This document shows positions 38,105 to 46,592 of a DNA stretch of 64,000 nucleotides, in pieces. The notes under the pieces were generated by a model. The model saw only the letters and a program-made list of their open reading frames with translations, was not told the DNA's origin and made no database searches. Location of the stretch: the NCBI RefSeq assembly GCF_009827305.1, contig NZ_WTYJ01000002.1, positions 372,001 to 436,000 on the forward strand. Direction: 5' to 3'. This stretch comes from Croceibacterium xixiisoli (GTDB taxonomy: Bacteria > Pseudomonadota > Alphaproteobacteria > Sphingomonadales > Sphingomonadaceae). The position numbers and the translations under genes are program-made. How positions within the stretch are numbered: position 1 is the stretch's first letter; each line of letters starts with the position of its first letter.

Positions 38105-39207
38105 GCGTCGTTCCCCAGGCTGCGAATGATCGCGACTGCACGATATCGGGCGTTATCGCCCAGCGGTTCCACCGGGATGCCGTGGCCGGCTGCCAGATGG
38201 ATCAGATGGGCAATGTCTTCATCCTGCGGATCACGGATCAGCAGGCGTTCGGGCATGCGGCGCAGCAGGGCGCGGGTCGCCTCTGCAATGCCGGGCTTGA
38301 TCCGGTTGCGGTCGCCGGTTTCTGCCTGTTTCAGCAGCGTTTCCAGCATGTTCTCACAGGCTTGGGTCAATTGCGCGCGCCGGTCTGCATGGCCGGAAAT
38401 CGGCTGCGGCACGGCCTGTGCGGCCATCGGGGCGATCGCTTCGATAAAGTCACGCGACAGATCAGCATGTGCATATTGCGGATAGGTGACACAGGCGTGA
38501 AAATCCCCGGGCCCGACCACCGTATCATTCAGGATCGAACGGCTGACCAAGCCGGAAACGATGCCGTTCAAAAGACCGGAGGCGATCAGATAGTCATCAT
38601 CGGTTGCGGCAATGTCAGCCTGTCCGGAAGGATCGGCGATCACGGCCAGAACAGGTTGAAATCCATGCGGATTATCGGCCAGCGTGGCGCGCAGTTCGCG
38701 GGCGATGGCGCCCTTGCCGGTCCAGCCGTCGATGAAGACGGCGTCGCGCGGATCATGCCGGGCGGCGATATGGGCCAGGGCGACGTGATCGATGCCGCGA
38801 TCGCGGATGATGCTGACCGAATAATGGACAGCCTGGTGCCCCTGGGCGCGCAGGGTGCGGGTGAGCAGGACGCCGATGGGCGTGCCGGCGCGGGCGAGCG
38901 ACAGCAGCACGATTTCCCGCCCCGGTCGACGCGCGGCGAGGGCCGCCGCCAGGCTCGCCACATCACGCGCCAGCCGCGCGCCGTTACGCGCCAGCGCCGC
39001 ATCATACAGCGCCAGATACGCCGCATCGGGAATATCCTCGGGCGCGATCATTTCCGAATAATGCCGCCGGCCCGATTGAATCGCCGCCTCCTTGGCTGCG
39101 ACATCGGTCGCCGCCATGGTGACGGGCTTCAGAAGGAAAGTGACGTCGGCGGGGTCGTAGCTGCCGGAAAATCCGGCCTGGGCATTCGGCAAAGCATCAG
39201 CCTCCAT
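38101..39207 (-). CDS. StiP-family phosphoribosyltransferase-like protein
   Basis: 368 residues. The first 250 residues resemble the domain labelled cysteine protease StiP, considered by comparative genomics to be a PRTase relative: FLLKPVTM, GRREIVLLSLARAGTPIGVL-like strand, and DAVFIDGWTGKGAIARELR, a PRPP-loop-like motif. The C-terminal 110 residues (ENMLETLLKQAETG) form a helical domain. It would act in making the nucleoside-like metabolite proposed for Ter systems. It overlaps the HAD gene by 11 bp at its start and the CitE gene by 4 bp at its end. Confidence 0.86.
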   Translation of the reverse strand: MEADALPNAQAGFSGSYDPADVTFLLKPVTMAATDVAAKEAAIQSGRRHYSEMIAPEDIPDAAYLALYDAALARNGARLARDVASLAAALAARRPGREIVLLSLARAGTPIGVLLTRTLRAQGHQAVHYSVSIIRDRGIDHVALAHIAARHDPRDAVFIDGWTGKGAIARELRATLADNPHGFQPVLAVIADPSGQADIAATDDDYLIASGLLNGIVSGLVSRSILNDTVVGPGDFHACVTYPQYAHADLSRDFIEAIAPMAAQAVPQPISGHADRRAQLTQACENMLETLLKQAETGDRNRIKPGIAEATRALLRRMPERLLIRDPQDEDIAHLIHLAAGHGIPVEPLGDNARYRAVAIIRSLGNDA

Positions 39208-39943
39208 GAAACATGGTCCCGGCCAGCTGCGAACGCGGCGGCATCATCGCGTAATCGCACAGCGCCATGAAGGGCGCATCGGTCAGGCTGTCGCCGATGC
39301 CGATCACCGGCGCATCGGGGAAACGGGCACGCAGGCCCGGCAGGATGTGGGCGACGGCATGTTCCTTGCCCAGATAGGGCGGCATCAGCGCGACATTGTT
39401 GCCATTGCGATGATCGGTCCAGCCAAGGGGCAGGGACGGCACCGCCGCATCGACCACGGCGAACAGCGCATCGTGATCCATGTCGGTATGCTTGGCCAGC
39501 GTATAGAGCGGCAACTCGCCTTCCATCAGCACGCGGGCATTGATGGTGACATTCTGCGCCGCAGCCTCGGCAGAGATCGCTTCGGCCAGGCCGGCCAGTT
39601 CGTCGGCATATTGCGCGGCCTTGCCGGTGATGATCGCTTCCCATTCGGGATCGACGGCGCCGGTATCATCCAGCACCACCCCGCCATGGGCGCAGACGGC
39701 GGCGGTGAAGGGGATGTGGGCCCGGCGCAGCGCGTCCAGGCTGCGGGCGGTCACCGGCACCAGATGGGTGGTTTCGGCCAGCCACTGAATGAAACGCATC
39801 TGGCGGGGCGTGGCATAGCTGAGCGGCGAGCCATCGGCCGCGAAGCCGAGCGGGGTCAGCCGGTCATGCGGAATGTCCGGCGGGCATTTGCGAATGGTCT
39901 GGAACAGCGTGTCATCCAGATCGACCAGGGCGATAGCCTGCAT
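39197..39943 (-). CDS. HAD-family phosphatase (Cof type)
   Basis: 248 residues from ATG 39943, which overlaps the stop of the PRTase gene as TAATG; ATG 39955 is possible. Motif I is ALVDLDDTLFQT with nucleophile and acid/base Asp; motif II VPVTARS has Thr; motif IV IGIGDSLTDAPFMALCDYAM provides the metal ligands. A cap domain lies between about residues 75 and 185. It probably dephosphorylates the ribosylated intermediate. Part of the tightly overlapping biosynthetic run. Confidence 0.9.
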   Translation of the reverse strand: MQAIALVDLDDTLFQTIRKCPPDIPHDRLTPLGFAADGSPLSYATPRQMRFIQWLAETTHLVPVTARSLDALRRAHIPFTAAVCAHGGVVLDDTGAVDPEWEAIITGKAAQYADELAGLAEAISAEAAAQNVTINARVLMEGELPLYTLAKHTDMDHDALFAVVDAAVPSLPLGWTDHRNGNNVALMPPYLGKEHAVAHILPGLRARFPDAPVIGIGDSLTDAPFMALCDYAMMPPRSQLAGTMFHGG

Positions 39944-41061
39944 TACTTGTCCCATCCGATCAGCGTGGCATCCAGCGCGGCGACCAATGCGGGGTCGATC
40001 GTGCCGGCCCCGGTTTCATGTGCGATCCAGTTGGTGCGGTGATCTGCCGGATCGGCGTTGTAGAGATAGTTGGGCACGCCGGTCGCATAATTGTCGGCGA
40101 AGCACAGCCGGGTCTTCATCGCCTCTGTCACGCGGGCGGGGCTGCGGCTGGTCGACTGGACCACCACATCATGACCGAGTTGCTCCATGCGTTCGGCCAG
40201 GCGGAAGGGCAGATAGGTGAACTCGCCGGTGCCAACCACACGCAGGGCGCCTTGAAGTGGGGGCAGGGCGCTCTCCGGCGCGGTGCCGACGGGCGCATCG
40301 AGCCCGAGGCGACCGAAATTGCGATGCGTTTCCATCCGCCCCAGTGAGGCGGCGGCCACGTCGAAGGCATTGCTGGCCGCAATCACCTGCCCCTGGGTCC
40401 ATTCCAGCCGGCCGCGCAGCAGGGCAGCGATGGTGGTGGGGCGGGGCATCTTCGCCTGCCAGTCGCGCCCGACCGACCAGTCGGTCAGCGTCGCGACCAC
40501 GATCGTTTCCACCGCCGGCCATGCGGTGACGAGCGCTTCGGACAGATTGCGCAGCGTCGTGCCGGTCGAGACTTCATCATCGACGATGACCAGCGAACGC
40601 GGGCCGTTTTCGGGAAGTCCTGCGATATCCGGGCGATAGATCAGATGGGCCGAAGCATGGCTGTGCGGTTCCTCGAACCGGCAGAGCAGCGGATGATCGA
40701 GCAGCTGGCGGGTGGAATGGATGAAGAAAATGTCATCCCGCCCGCTGGCCAACCGCAGTTCCTCATGAATGGTCTGGCCCAGGCACACCGCCGTTTCGGC
40801 CAGCCCGACCACCATCACCGGGCCGGGCAGATCGGCGGGGATTTGCGCCGCCAGATCCCGCACGCTGCGCCGCATGGTGTGCGGGGCGACCGGAATATGC
40901 CGGCCCAGCACGCGCGACACGATCAGCAGGCTGCGGCGGGGATTTTCGCGAGAGGCGAAATCGCACAGATCGTCCAGCGGCCAGATTGCATCTTCAATGG
41001 TAATATCAAGGCGACCCGTCGACAGTTCTATCGATCGGACATTGTCCTGCAGTGTCAGCAT
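39943..41061 (-). CDS. phosphoribosyltransferase with C-terminal TRSP domain
   Basis: 372 residues. A type I PRTase domain in the first 220 residues; the PRPP loop SLVIVDDEVSTGTTLRNLSE has the two consecutive acidic residues. The C-terminal domain contains the name-giving motif in the form VVQSTSRSPARVT, then CFADNYATGVPNYLYNADP. The PRTase-TRSP pairing is characteristic of Ter biosynthetic modules. It likely transfers ribose-5-phosphate to an unknown base. The start at ATG 41061 lies inside the previous stop region, consistent with coupling. Confidence 0.88.
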   Translation of the reverse strand: MLTLQDNVRSIELSTGRLDITIEDAIWPLDDLCDFASRENPRRSLLIVSRVLGRHIPVAPHTMRRSVRDLAAQIPADLPGPVMVVGLAETAVCLGQTIHEELRLASGRDDIFFIHSTRQLLDHPLLCRFEEPHSHASAHLIYRPDIAGLPENGPRSLVIVDDEVSTGTTLRNLSEALVTAWPAVETIVVATLTDWSVGRDWQAKMPRPTTIAALLRGRLEWTQGQVIAASNAFDVAAASLGRMETHRNFGRLGLDAPVGTAPESALPPLQGALRVVGTGEFTYLPFRLAERMEQLGHDVVVQSTSRSPARVTEAMKTRLCFADNYATGVPNYLYNADPADHRTNWIAHETGAGTIDPALVAALDATLIGWDK

Positions 41062-42221
41062 TCGCAACTGATCCGCGCGATGGCGTCACGCGCCTGGCGG
41101 ACCACGGCGGCCCGCCCGATGATATGGGGGTTTGGACCGGCCATCGGCGGTTCAATGCCGAAGGAATCGAGAAAACTGAGGATGATGGCCCCCTTGATGC
41201 CAAAGTTGATGTTTTCCGCACTGCCGCCGGATTGGCGGATGCTTTCGAGATTGAGCGAGGAACTGACCAGCCCGACCAGTTGGCCGGCCATATCCAGAAT
41301 GGGGCCGCCGCTGTTGCCGCTGGCGATCGGGGCGGTGAACTGAAACACCGTGCTGTCATTGCCGATGCCGCACAGCGCGGCGATATTGCCTGCGCTCGCC
41401 TGCGGCCCGGTGCCGAGCAGGCCCTGCAGCGGGAAGCCGAGCGCGACGATGTCTTCGCCCAGATGCAGCCCGATTTCGGAGCGGAACTGGGCGTGGGCGG
41501 TCAGGGTGGTTTCAACCCGGATCAGCGCCAGATCGTTGCGAGGATCGGCGAACACCACCACCCCTTCGATCGGGCGGCCATGGGCATGGACGGTGACCGA
41601 TCGGGCGCCGTCGACCACATGGGCATTGGTGAGGATATGATGCGCATCGATGGCAACGCCGCTGCCGGTGGAGGTGCCACCGCGCGGTCTGTCATGGCCG
41701 CCAAATTCACGTTCGGGCGGCTGCAGACGGGGGATCATCCGCTGGACCCAGCCATGATCGATGCCATGCGCGCTGGCGATGGCATTGAGGCCCATGGCAA
41801 AACCCTGCCCATTGGCCGACAGGCGCCAGGCCCCCTGATGGCGGTAGCATTCGATCAGGATGACGGCGGCATCATCGCGCCCGCGCAGATCGGCGGTAAA
41901 GCGCATCTCTCCGCTGCCGATGGTCAATGTCAGCGGGGCGGCGATCGGCCGGTTGCCGCTGTCGAAGGCGACCAGCAGCAGCCGTTCCACCGCAGCGGGA
42001 ATGTCGGGGATGGTCAGCGCCAGCCGGTCGGCATCTTCGAACCGGGCGGCCGGGCGCATTTCGCGCGTCACGCTATCGATGGGCGGGAAATCGGCAAGTG
42101 ATTGCCGATCCGCACCGAGGGCGATCAGCGCCAGGGTCGGCAGCTGGCCCCCATTGCCGGAGAGCACGAAGCTGCACTCGCCGGCAATGGGGGCACGTTC
42201 GCCCGCAACAAGATCACGCAT
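41055..42221 (-). CDS. TerD-like domain fused to a trypsin-like serine protease
   Basis: 388 residues. Residues 1-155 have the TerD fold pattern: SFVLSGNGGQLPTLALIALG, LTLTIGSGEMRFTADLRGRD, then ECYRHQGAWRLSANGQGFA and GLNAIASAHGID, as at the end of TerD proteins, but the canonical calcium-site sequences are poorly kept. From about residue 175 a chymotrypsin-like domain follows, with the complete triad: His in ILTNAHVVDGA (about 196), Asp in PRNDLALIRVE (about 229) and Ser in ASGNSGGPILDMAG (about 303). No signal peptide, so the protease is cytoplasmic. It sits between terD and the PRTase, overlapping the latter. Confidence 0.88.
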   Translation of the reverse strand: MRDLVAGERAPIAGECSFVLSGNGGQLPTLALIALGADRQSLADFPPIDSVTREMRPAARFEDADRLALTIPDIPAAVERLLLVAFDSGNRPIAAPLTLTIGSGEMRFTADLRGRDDAAVILIECYRHQGAWRLSANGQGFAMGLNAIASAHGIDHGWVQRMIPRLQPPEREFGGHDRPRGGTSTGSGVAIDAHHILTNAHVVDGARSVTVHAHGRPIEGVVVFADPRNDLALIRVETTLTAHAQFRSEIGLHLGEDIVALGFPLQGLLGTGPQASAGNIAALCGIGNDSTVFQFTAPIASGNSGGPILDMAGQLVGLVSSSLNLESIRQSGGSAENINFGIKGAIILSFLDSFGIEPPMAGPNPHIIGRAAVVRQARDAIARISCEC

Positions 42222-42239
42222 ATGCGGGCGCGACGCAGA

Positions 42240-42815
42240 TCAGATGTTGACGCCGAAGGACGATGCAAGCGGGCCGAGCCCACCGGCAAATCCCTGGCCG
42301 ATGGCCTTGAACTTCCATTCGCCATTGTGGCGATAGAGTTCGCCGAAGATCATCGCGGTTTCGGTCGATGCATCTTCGGACAGGTCGTAACGGGCGATTT
42401 CCGCGCCGCCGCTGGCATTCACCACGCGGATATAGGCATTGGAAACCATGCCGAAGTTCTGCTTGCGGTTGTCAGCATCGTGGATGGTGACGGCAAAGCT
42501 GAGCTTCGTGATCTCGGCCGGAATCTTGTCCAGCGCGACGGCCACGACTTCATCGTCGCCATCGCCTTCGCCGGTCTGGTTGTCGCCCTGGTGGACGACC
42601 GAGCCATTGCCGCCGTTCTTGTTGTTGTAGAACACGAAATCCGCGTCCGAGCCGACCTTGCCGGCATCATTGAGCAGGAACACGCTGGCATCGAGATCGA
42701 ACCCGCTGCCATCGGTGACGCGGGTATCCCAGCCAAGGCCCACGCTTACGGCGGTGAGGCCCGGTGCTTCCTTGCTGAGGCTGACGTTGCCGCCCTTGGA
42801 AAGCGATACTGCCAT
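42240..42815 (-). CDS. terD: TerD-family stress protein
   Basis: 191 residues, one TerD domain of standard length. The N-terminus [20 protein letters not shown] is diagnostic. Calcium-binding acidic clusters appear as [16 protein letters not shown] and [20 protein letters not shown]. The end is [20 protein letters not shown]. TerD proteins bind Ca2+ and are linked to resistance to tellurite, phage and colicins, at the inner membrane surface in some systems. About 70% identical by eye to the next gene, a tandem duplication. AGGGAG precedes ATG 42815. Confidence 0.95.
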   Translation of the reverse strand: MAVSLSKGGNVSLSKEAPGLTAVSVGLGWDTRVTDGSGFDLDASVFLLNDAGKVGSDADFVFYNNKNGGNGSVVHQGDNQTGEGDGDDEVVAVALDKIPAEITKLSFAVTIHDADNRKQNFGMVSNAYIRVVNASGGAEIARYDLSEDASTETAMIFGELYRHNGEWKFKAIGQGFAGGLGPLASSFGVNI

Positions 42816-42850
42816 CTGTCTTTACTCCCTTTATGTGGTGTAGCCCGGCT

Positions 42851-43429
42851 TCAGCCGATGCTGACGCCGTAATTGCGGGCGAGCGGGCCGAGGCCACCCT
42901 GGTAACCCTGGCCCACGGCGCGGAACTTCCATTCGCCATTGTGGCGATAGACTTCGCCGAAGATCATCGCGGTTTCGGTGGATGCGTCTTCGGCCAGATC
43001 GTAGCGGGAAATTTCCCGCCCGGTCACGTCATTGACAATCCGGATGAAGGCGTTGGACACCATGCCGAAGCTCTGGCGGCGGCTTTCGCCATCATGGATG
43101 GTCACGGCGATGGCGATCTTCTGCACATCGGCCGGCACGCGGCTGAGTTCGACCTTGAGCGCTTCATCGTCGCCGTCGCCTTCGCCGGTGCGGTTGTCAC
43201 CGGTGTGTTCGACCGACCCGTCCGAGGAACGCAGGTTGTTGTAGAAGATGAAATCGCTGTCCGCACGGACCTTGTCGCTGGTGTTCAGCAGAAAAGCGCT
43301 GGCATCCAGATCGAAATCCGCGCCATCGGTGGCGCGGGTGTCCCAGCCGAGCCCGATCAGGATCTTCGACAGATTGGGTTCTTCCTTGGACAGGCTGACA
43401 TTGCCGCCTTTGGACAGGCTTACCGACAT
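42851..43429 (-). CDS. TerD-family stress protein (TerE-like)
   Basis: 192 residues. Same architecture as its neighbour: [20 protein letters not shown] start, [16 protein letters not shown] and [20 protein letters not shown] acidic sites, and [20 protein letters not shown] near the end. GGAGAG lies before ATG 43429. Which of the pair corresponds to TerD or TerE of E. coli cannot be decided by eye. Confidence 0.94.
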   Translation of the reverse strand: MSVSLSKGGNVSLSKEEPNLSKILIGLGWDTRATDGADFDLDASAFLLNTSDKVRADSDFIFYNNLRSSDGSVEHTGDNRTGEGDGDDEALKVELSRVPADVQKIAIAVTIHDGESRRQSFGMVSNAFIRIVNDVTGREISRYDLAEDASTETAMIFGEVYRHNGEWKFRAVGQGYQGGLGPLARNYGVSIG

Positions 43430-43444
43430 GAATTTCTCTCCGGA

Positions 43445-44530
43445 TCAGTTGTGGTTGGACGTGTCGCCAGGGGCGGCGGCTTCTGCCGCCTGTTCCTGAC
43501 GCTTGTGAAGCAGCGATGCGTAGAGCGAGATCCCGATCAGCGCCGCGCCGATCAGGCCGGTGATGGTTTCGGGGATATGGAACTGCACCGACATCAGCAT
43601 GATCGCGGCCAAGGCGATGATGGCGTAGAACGCGCCATGTTCGAGGAAGCGATATTCGGCCAGCGTGCCCTTTTCGACCAGCATGATCGTCATCGAACGC
43701 ACGAACATCGCGCCGATGCCCAGGCCCAGGGCGATGATGAACAGATTGTTTGACAGGGCGAAGGCGCCGATCACGCCATCGAAGGAGAAGGACGCGTCGA
43801 GCACTTCGAGATAGAGGAAGCTGGCAAGGCCCGATTTGACGACGGTGCCCGTCACCGCATCACCCACGCCCTCTTCGCCTTCCTGTTCCAGCAGCGCGCC
43901 GACGGACTGGACCGCGATGTAGATTAGCAGGCCGAAAATGCCGGAGGTGATGAAGGTCATCGCATCGGACGGGCTGAGCGAGCGCGACAGCAGATAGAGC
44001 GCCAGCAGCACCAGGCCGATGGCCAGCCCCGAAATCTTGGAAAGGTCGGAAAACGGCCGTTCGATCATGCCGATCCAGTGCACATCCTTGTCTTCATCGA
44101 GGAAGAAGGTGAGGCCGACCATGGCCAGGAACGCCCCGCCGAAACCGGAAATGCCGATATGGGCGCCGGTGATGATCTCTTCGTATCGGGCCGGATCGCT
44201 GGCCGCCAGAATGACCGCGTCGATCGGACCCATTTTTGCGGCGATCGCCACGATCGCCAGCGGGAAGATGATCCGCATCCCGAACACGGCGATCAGGATC
44301 CCCCAGGTCAGGAAGCGGCGGCGCCAGACTTCATCCATGTCGCGCAGCACCGTGGCATTGACCACGGCATTGTCGAACGACAGCGATACCTCCAGCACGC
44401 CGAGCACGGCGACGATCCACAGGATCCCCAGCGTGCCGCCGACCGTGCCGGTGGTTTCCCAGCCCAGCCAGCCGGCCAGACCAAGACAGATCGCGGTGAA
44501 GAGAAACGAACCTTTGTAATACTTTAACAC
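43445..44530 (-). CDS. DUF475 TerC-superfamily membrane protein
   Basis: 361 residues from GTG 44530, whose product begins MLKYYKGSFLFTAICLGLAG, the usual start of DUF475 proteins; GGGGG lies five bases upstream. The frame stays open to TTG 44557. About ten membrane helices. Two conserved acidic segments, LEVSLSFDNAVVNATVLRDM and LDASFSFDGVIGAFALSNN, are the TerC-type paired metal-binding sites. TerC relatives export metal ions such as Mn2+ or form metal-sensing complexes with TerD. The gene lies behind a strong leader hairpin (44581-44624). Confidence 0.92.
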   Translation of the reverse strand: MLKYYKGSFLFTAICLGLAGWLGWETTGTVGGTLGILWIVAVLGVLEVSLSFDNAVVNATVLRDMDEVWRRRFLTWGILIAVFGMRIIFPLAIVAIAAKMGPIDAVILAASDPARYEEIITGAHIGISGFGGAFLAMVGLTFFLDEDKDVHWIGMIERPFSDLSKISGLAIGLVLLALYLLSRSLSPSDAMTFITSGIFGLLIYIAVQSVGALLEQEGEEGVGDAVTGTVVKSGLASFLYLEVLDASFSFDGVIGAFALSNNLFIIALGLGIGAMFVRSMTIMLVEKGTLAEYRFLEHGAFYAIIALAAIMLMSVQFHIPETITGLIGAALIGISLYASLLHKRQEQAAEAAAPGDTSNHN

Positions 44531-44580
44531 GCAAACCCCCGATGCCGCATGCGGCAAAAATCCTGCAGCCTTGTGTCCGT

Positions 44581-44624
44581 CGCGATTTTCCAGTCAGCAG
44601 GTTTCCACCTGCTGGAAAATCGCG
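44581..44624 (-). promoter_or_regulatory. long hairpin in the leader of the DUF475 gene
   Basis: On the minus strand CGCGATTTTCCAG and CTGGAAAATCGCG flank an inner CAGGT/ACCTG pair with a four-base loop; a four-base bulge interrupts one arm, giving 18 paired positions. It starts directly after the TerA-like stop and ends 50 bases before GTG 44530. It may be an attenuator, an mRNA-processing site or an intrinsic terminator. It does not match the yybP-ykoY manganese riboswitch as I know it. Confidence 0.55.
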
Positions 44625-45827
44625 TCAATCCTTGCTGCCGGCCGTCCAGCGCAGGCCCCAGCCCAGACTTTCATCCAGCACCTTCTGATCGCGTACGTAG
44701 TCCACAATACGTGTCGCTTTCAGCCTGCCACCGTCATTTTCGATCAGAATGACACCACACAGCCGCTTGTCATTGCGGCCTTCGGTCATGCGCACCTCGA
44801 TCGGCGGCTGATCGGGCATGGTGATCAGCACCACGCCATCGGTCTGCTGCCAATTGGGCACGCCGGAATAGATATTCGCGAAAACGGCGATGCGGCGGAT
44901 TTCGTTCCAGTTCGCGCCATTGATGCGCAGGGTTTCCCCCTGCGACACATCGCCGGTCCGATCATCGCCGGACAGCGCGATATAGGGCGGCTGGTGGAAC
45001 GACCCGAAAACATTGCCCAGCGCCTGGACCACGCCTTTGCGGCCGTCGGCCAGTTCGAACAGGCAGCCCAGATCCAGATCGATCGCCGATCCGCCGCCGA
45101 AGAAGCTCTTGCGCCCGCGCGACCAGTTCAGATTGACGACGATTTCGCCAAAGCTGCTGCCGCGCTTTTCCAGGCTGACCGCCTGGCCCGGCTTTTCCAG
45201 CGTCACCTTGCTCAGATTGACCGGAGCGGAAGGGGGCGGGGCCGGAGGTGGTGGTGGCGGAGGGGGCGGAGGCGGGGGCGGTGCGGCGGGTGCCTCTTCC
45301 GCCACATCGATCCCGAAAGATCGCGCCAGCGGGGCCAGCCCGCCGTTGAACCCTTGCCCGACGGCGCGGAATTTCCACTGCCCGTTGCGGCGATACAGCT
45401 CGCCGAAGATCATGGCCGCTTCGCTCGCCCCGGTCAGTTGCGGGCGATAGGACAGCGCCACCGGCCCGCCGCTCGACGCGACCGACAGGCTGGCGCCTTC
45501 CAGCAGGGCCAGCGTCTGGCCCTTCGATTGGGCTTCGTGAATGGTGACGCAGAACACCACCCGCTCGATATCGGCGGGCAGGCGGGCAAGATCGATGTCG
45601 AAGGTGCCCCGGCCCGATCCGGCCGAAAAGCGCACCCCGCCATTGCCGCCCTGCGGCTGATTGTAGAACACCATGTCCGCATCATTGCGGACCTTGCCCG
45701 CCGCCGTCAGCAGATAGGCGGAGGCATCGGCATCCACATCGCGGCCACCGGCGATATTCCAGGCAAAGGATACGGCCAATGCGTCGCCCGGCACGGGCGC
45801 GTTGCCGCCTTGCTGCAGTTCGGTCAT
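44625..45827 (-). CDS. TerA-like protein with two TerD domains and a poly-proline linker
   Basis: 400 residues. The first TerD domain (about 10-175) has [40 protein letters not shown] and GFNGGLAPLARSFGID. An uninterrupted stretch of prolines with few Ala/Ser (about 181-203) links it to a second, TerA-type domain (about 205-395): VTLEKPGQAVSLEKRGSSFG, AIDLDLGCLFELADGRKGV and LSGDDRTGDVSQGETLRING. TerA is the usual such partner of TerD. The fused architecture should allow two Ca2+/ligand-binding units in one chain. Confidence 0.9.
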   Translation of the reverse strand: MTELQQGGNAPVPGDALAVSFAWNIAGGRDVDADASAYLLTAAGKVRNDADMVFYNQPQGGNGGVRFSAGSGRGTFDIDLARLPADIERVVFCVTIHEAQSKGQTLALLEGASLSVASSGGPVALSYRPQLTGASEAAMIFGELYRRNGQWKFRAVGQGFNGGLAPLARSFGIDVAEEAPAAPPPPPPPPPPPPPAPPPSAPVNLSKVTLEKPGQAVSLEKRGSSFGEIVVNLNWSRGRKSFFGGGSAIDLDLGCLFELADGRKGVVQALGNVFGSFHQPPYIALSGDDRTGDVSQGETLRINGANWNEIRRIAVFANIYSGVPNWQQTDGVVLITMPDQPPIEVRMTEGRNDKRLCGVILIENDGGRLKATRIVDYVRDQKVLDESLGWGLRWTAGSKD

Positions 45828-45852
45828 GTCAGGGCTCTTTTCCGGTCCGCGC

Positions 45853-46434
45853 TCAAAGAGCGTTCTGGATGGCAGGCATCATGTCCTGGAAGGTGCGGCC
45901 GCTGGTGCGATCGCCCAGCGCCTTCATGTCCCAGCCATCGCCGCTGCGCACCAGCTTGGCCATGACCTGGCCGGTATGCGAGCCCGCGCCCGTCAGGTCA
46001 AAACGCGCCAGTTCCGCGCCATTGGTCGAATCGACCAGCCGGCAATAGGCGTTCTCGATCCGGTCGAAACTGTCACCCAGGAAGCTGTTCACGGTGAACA
46101 GCAGGGTCTGAATATTGGCCGGCACGCGGGTCAGATCGACATTGATCACCTCGTCATCGCCGTCGCCCGCCCCGGTACGGTTGTCACCGCTGTGGATGAT
46201 GCTGCCATCCTGGCTGGCCAGCTGGCGGAACCACACCTGATCCAGCAGCTGACCCTGCGCGTTGAACAGCAGGCAGGATGCGTCGAGATCGATTTCGGCG
46301 GTGCCGCCGGTCAGCTTGGCAAAGAAACCCTTGGGCTGGCGGACATCCCAGCCGAGCCCCATGGCTACGCGCGTCAGTGTGCCACCGCCGGATTTTTCCA
46401 GACGGACCGATTGTCCCTTTGTCAGACTAACCAC
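45853..46434 (-). CDS. TerZ-like TerD-family protein, first gene of the ter run
   Basis: 193 residues from GTG 46434 with GGGAG upstream. It begins MVSLTKGQSVRLEKSGGGTL and has the TerD acidic sites EIDLDASCLLFNAQGQLLD and GDNRTGAGDGDDEVINVDL. The C-terminus (DGWDMKALGDRTSGRTFQDM) is the TerZ type rather than the TerD type. It is the promoter-proximal gene, divergent from the helicase gene, with 158 bp between them. Confidence 0.9.
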   Translation of the reverse strand: MVSLTKGQSVRLEKSGGGTLTRVAMGLGWDVRQPKGFFAKLTGGTAEIDLDASCLLFNAQGQLLDQVWFRQLASQDGSIIHSGDNRTGAGDGDDEVINVDLTRVPANIQTLLFTVNSFLGDSFDRIENAYCRLVDSTNGAELARFDLTGAGSHTGQVMAKLVRSGDGWDMKALGDRTSGRTFQDMMPAIQNAL

Positions 46435-46509
46435 GTGTCACTCCCGATCTTTGATCCACACCCACCACGCACGCAGACTAGGTCCAAGCGCTGTCTCTTC
46501 GCAATAGCG

Positions 46510-46528
46510 AGAGAAATGAAATTTCTCT
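46510..46528. promoter_or_regulatory. 8-3-8 inverted repeat between terZ and the helicase gene
   Basis: AGAGAAAT-GAA-ATTTCTCT, a perfect dyad in the only gap between the two divergent transcripts. It could be an operator shared by both. No known regulator consensus was recognised. Confidence 0.45.
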
Positions 46529-46592
46529 TCCCATCGGCTGACCTGCCCTATTATCGCGTCATTCCCCTTATCCGGTTTACCGCGGCAGTTTT

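Noticed and set aside
44531-44624. yybP-ykoY manganese riboswitch before the TerC-like gene
   Set aside because: The conserved internal sequences of that riboswitch are not present; only a simple hairpin is seen.
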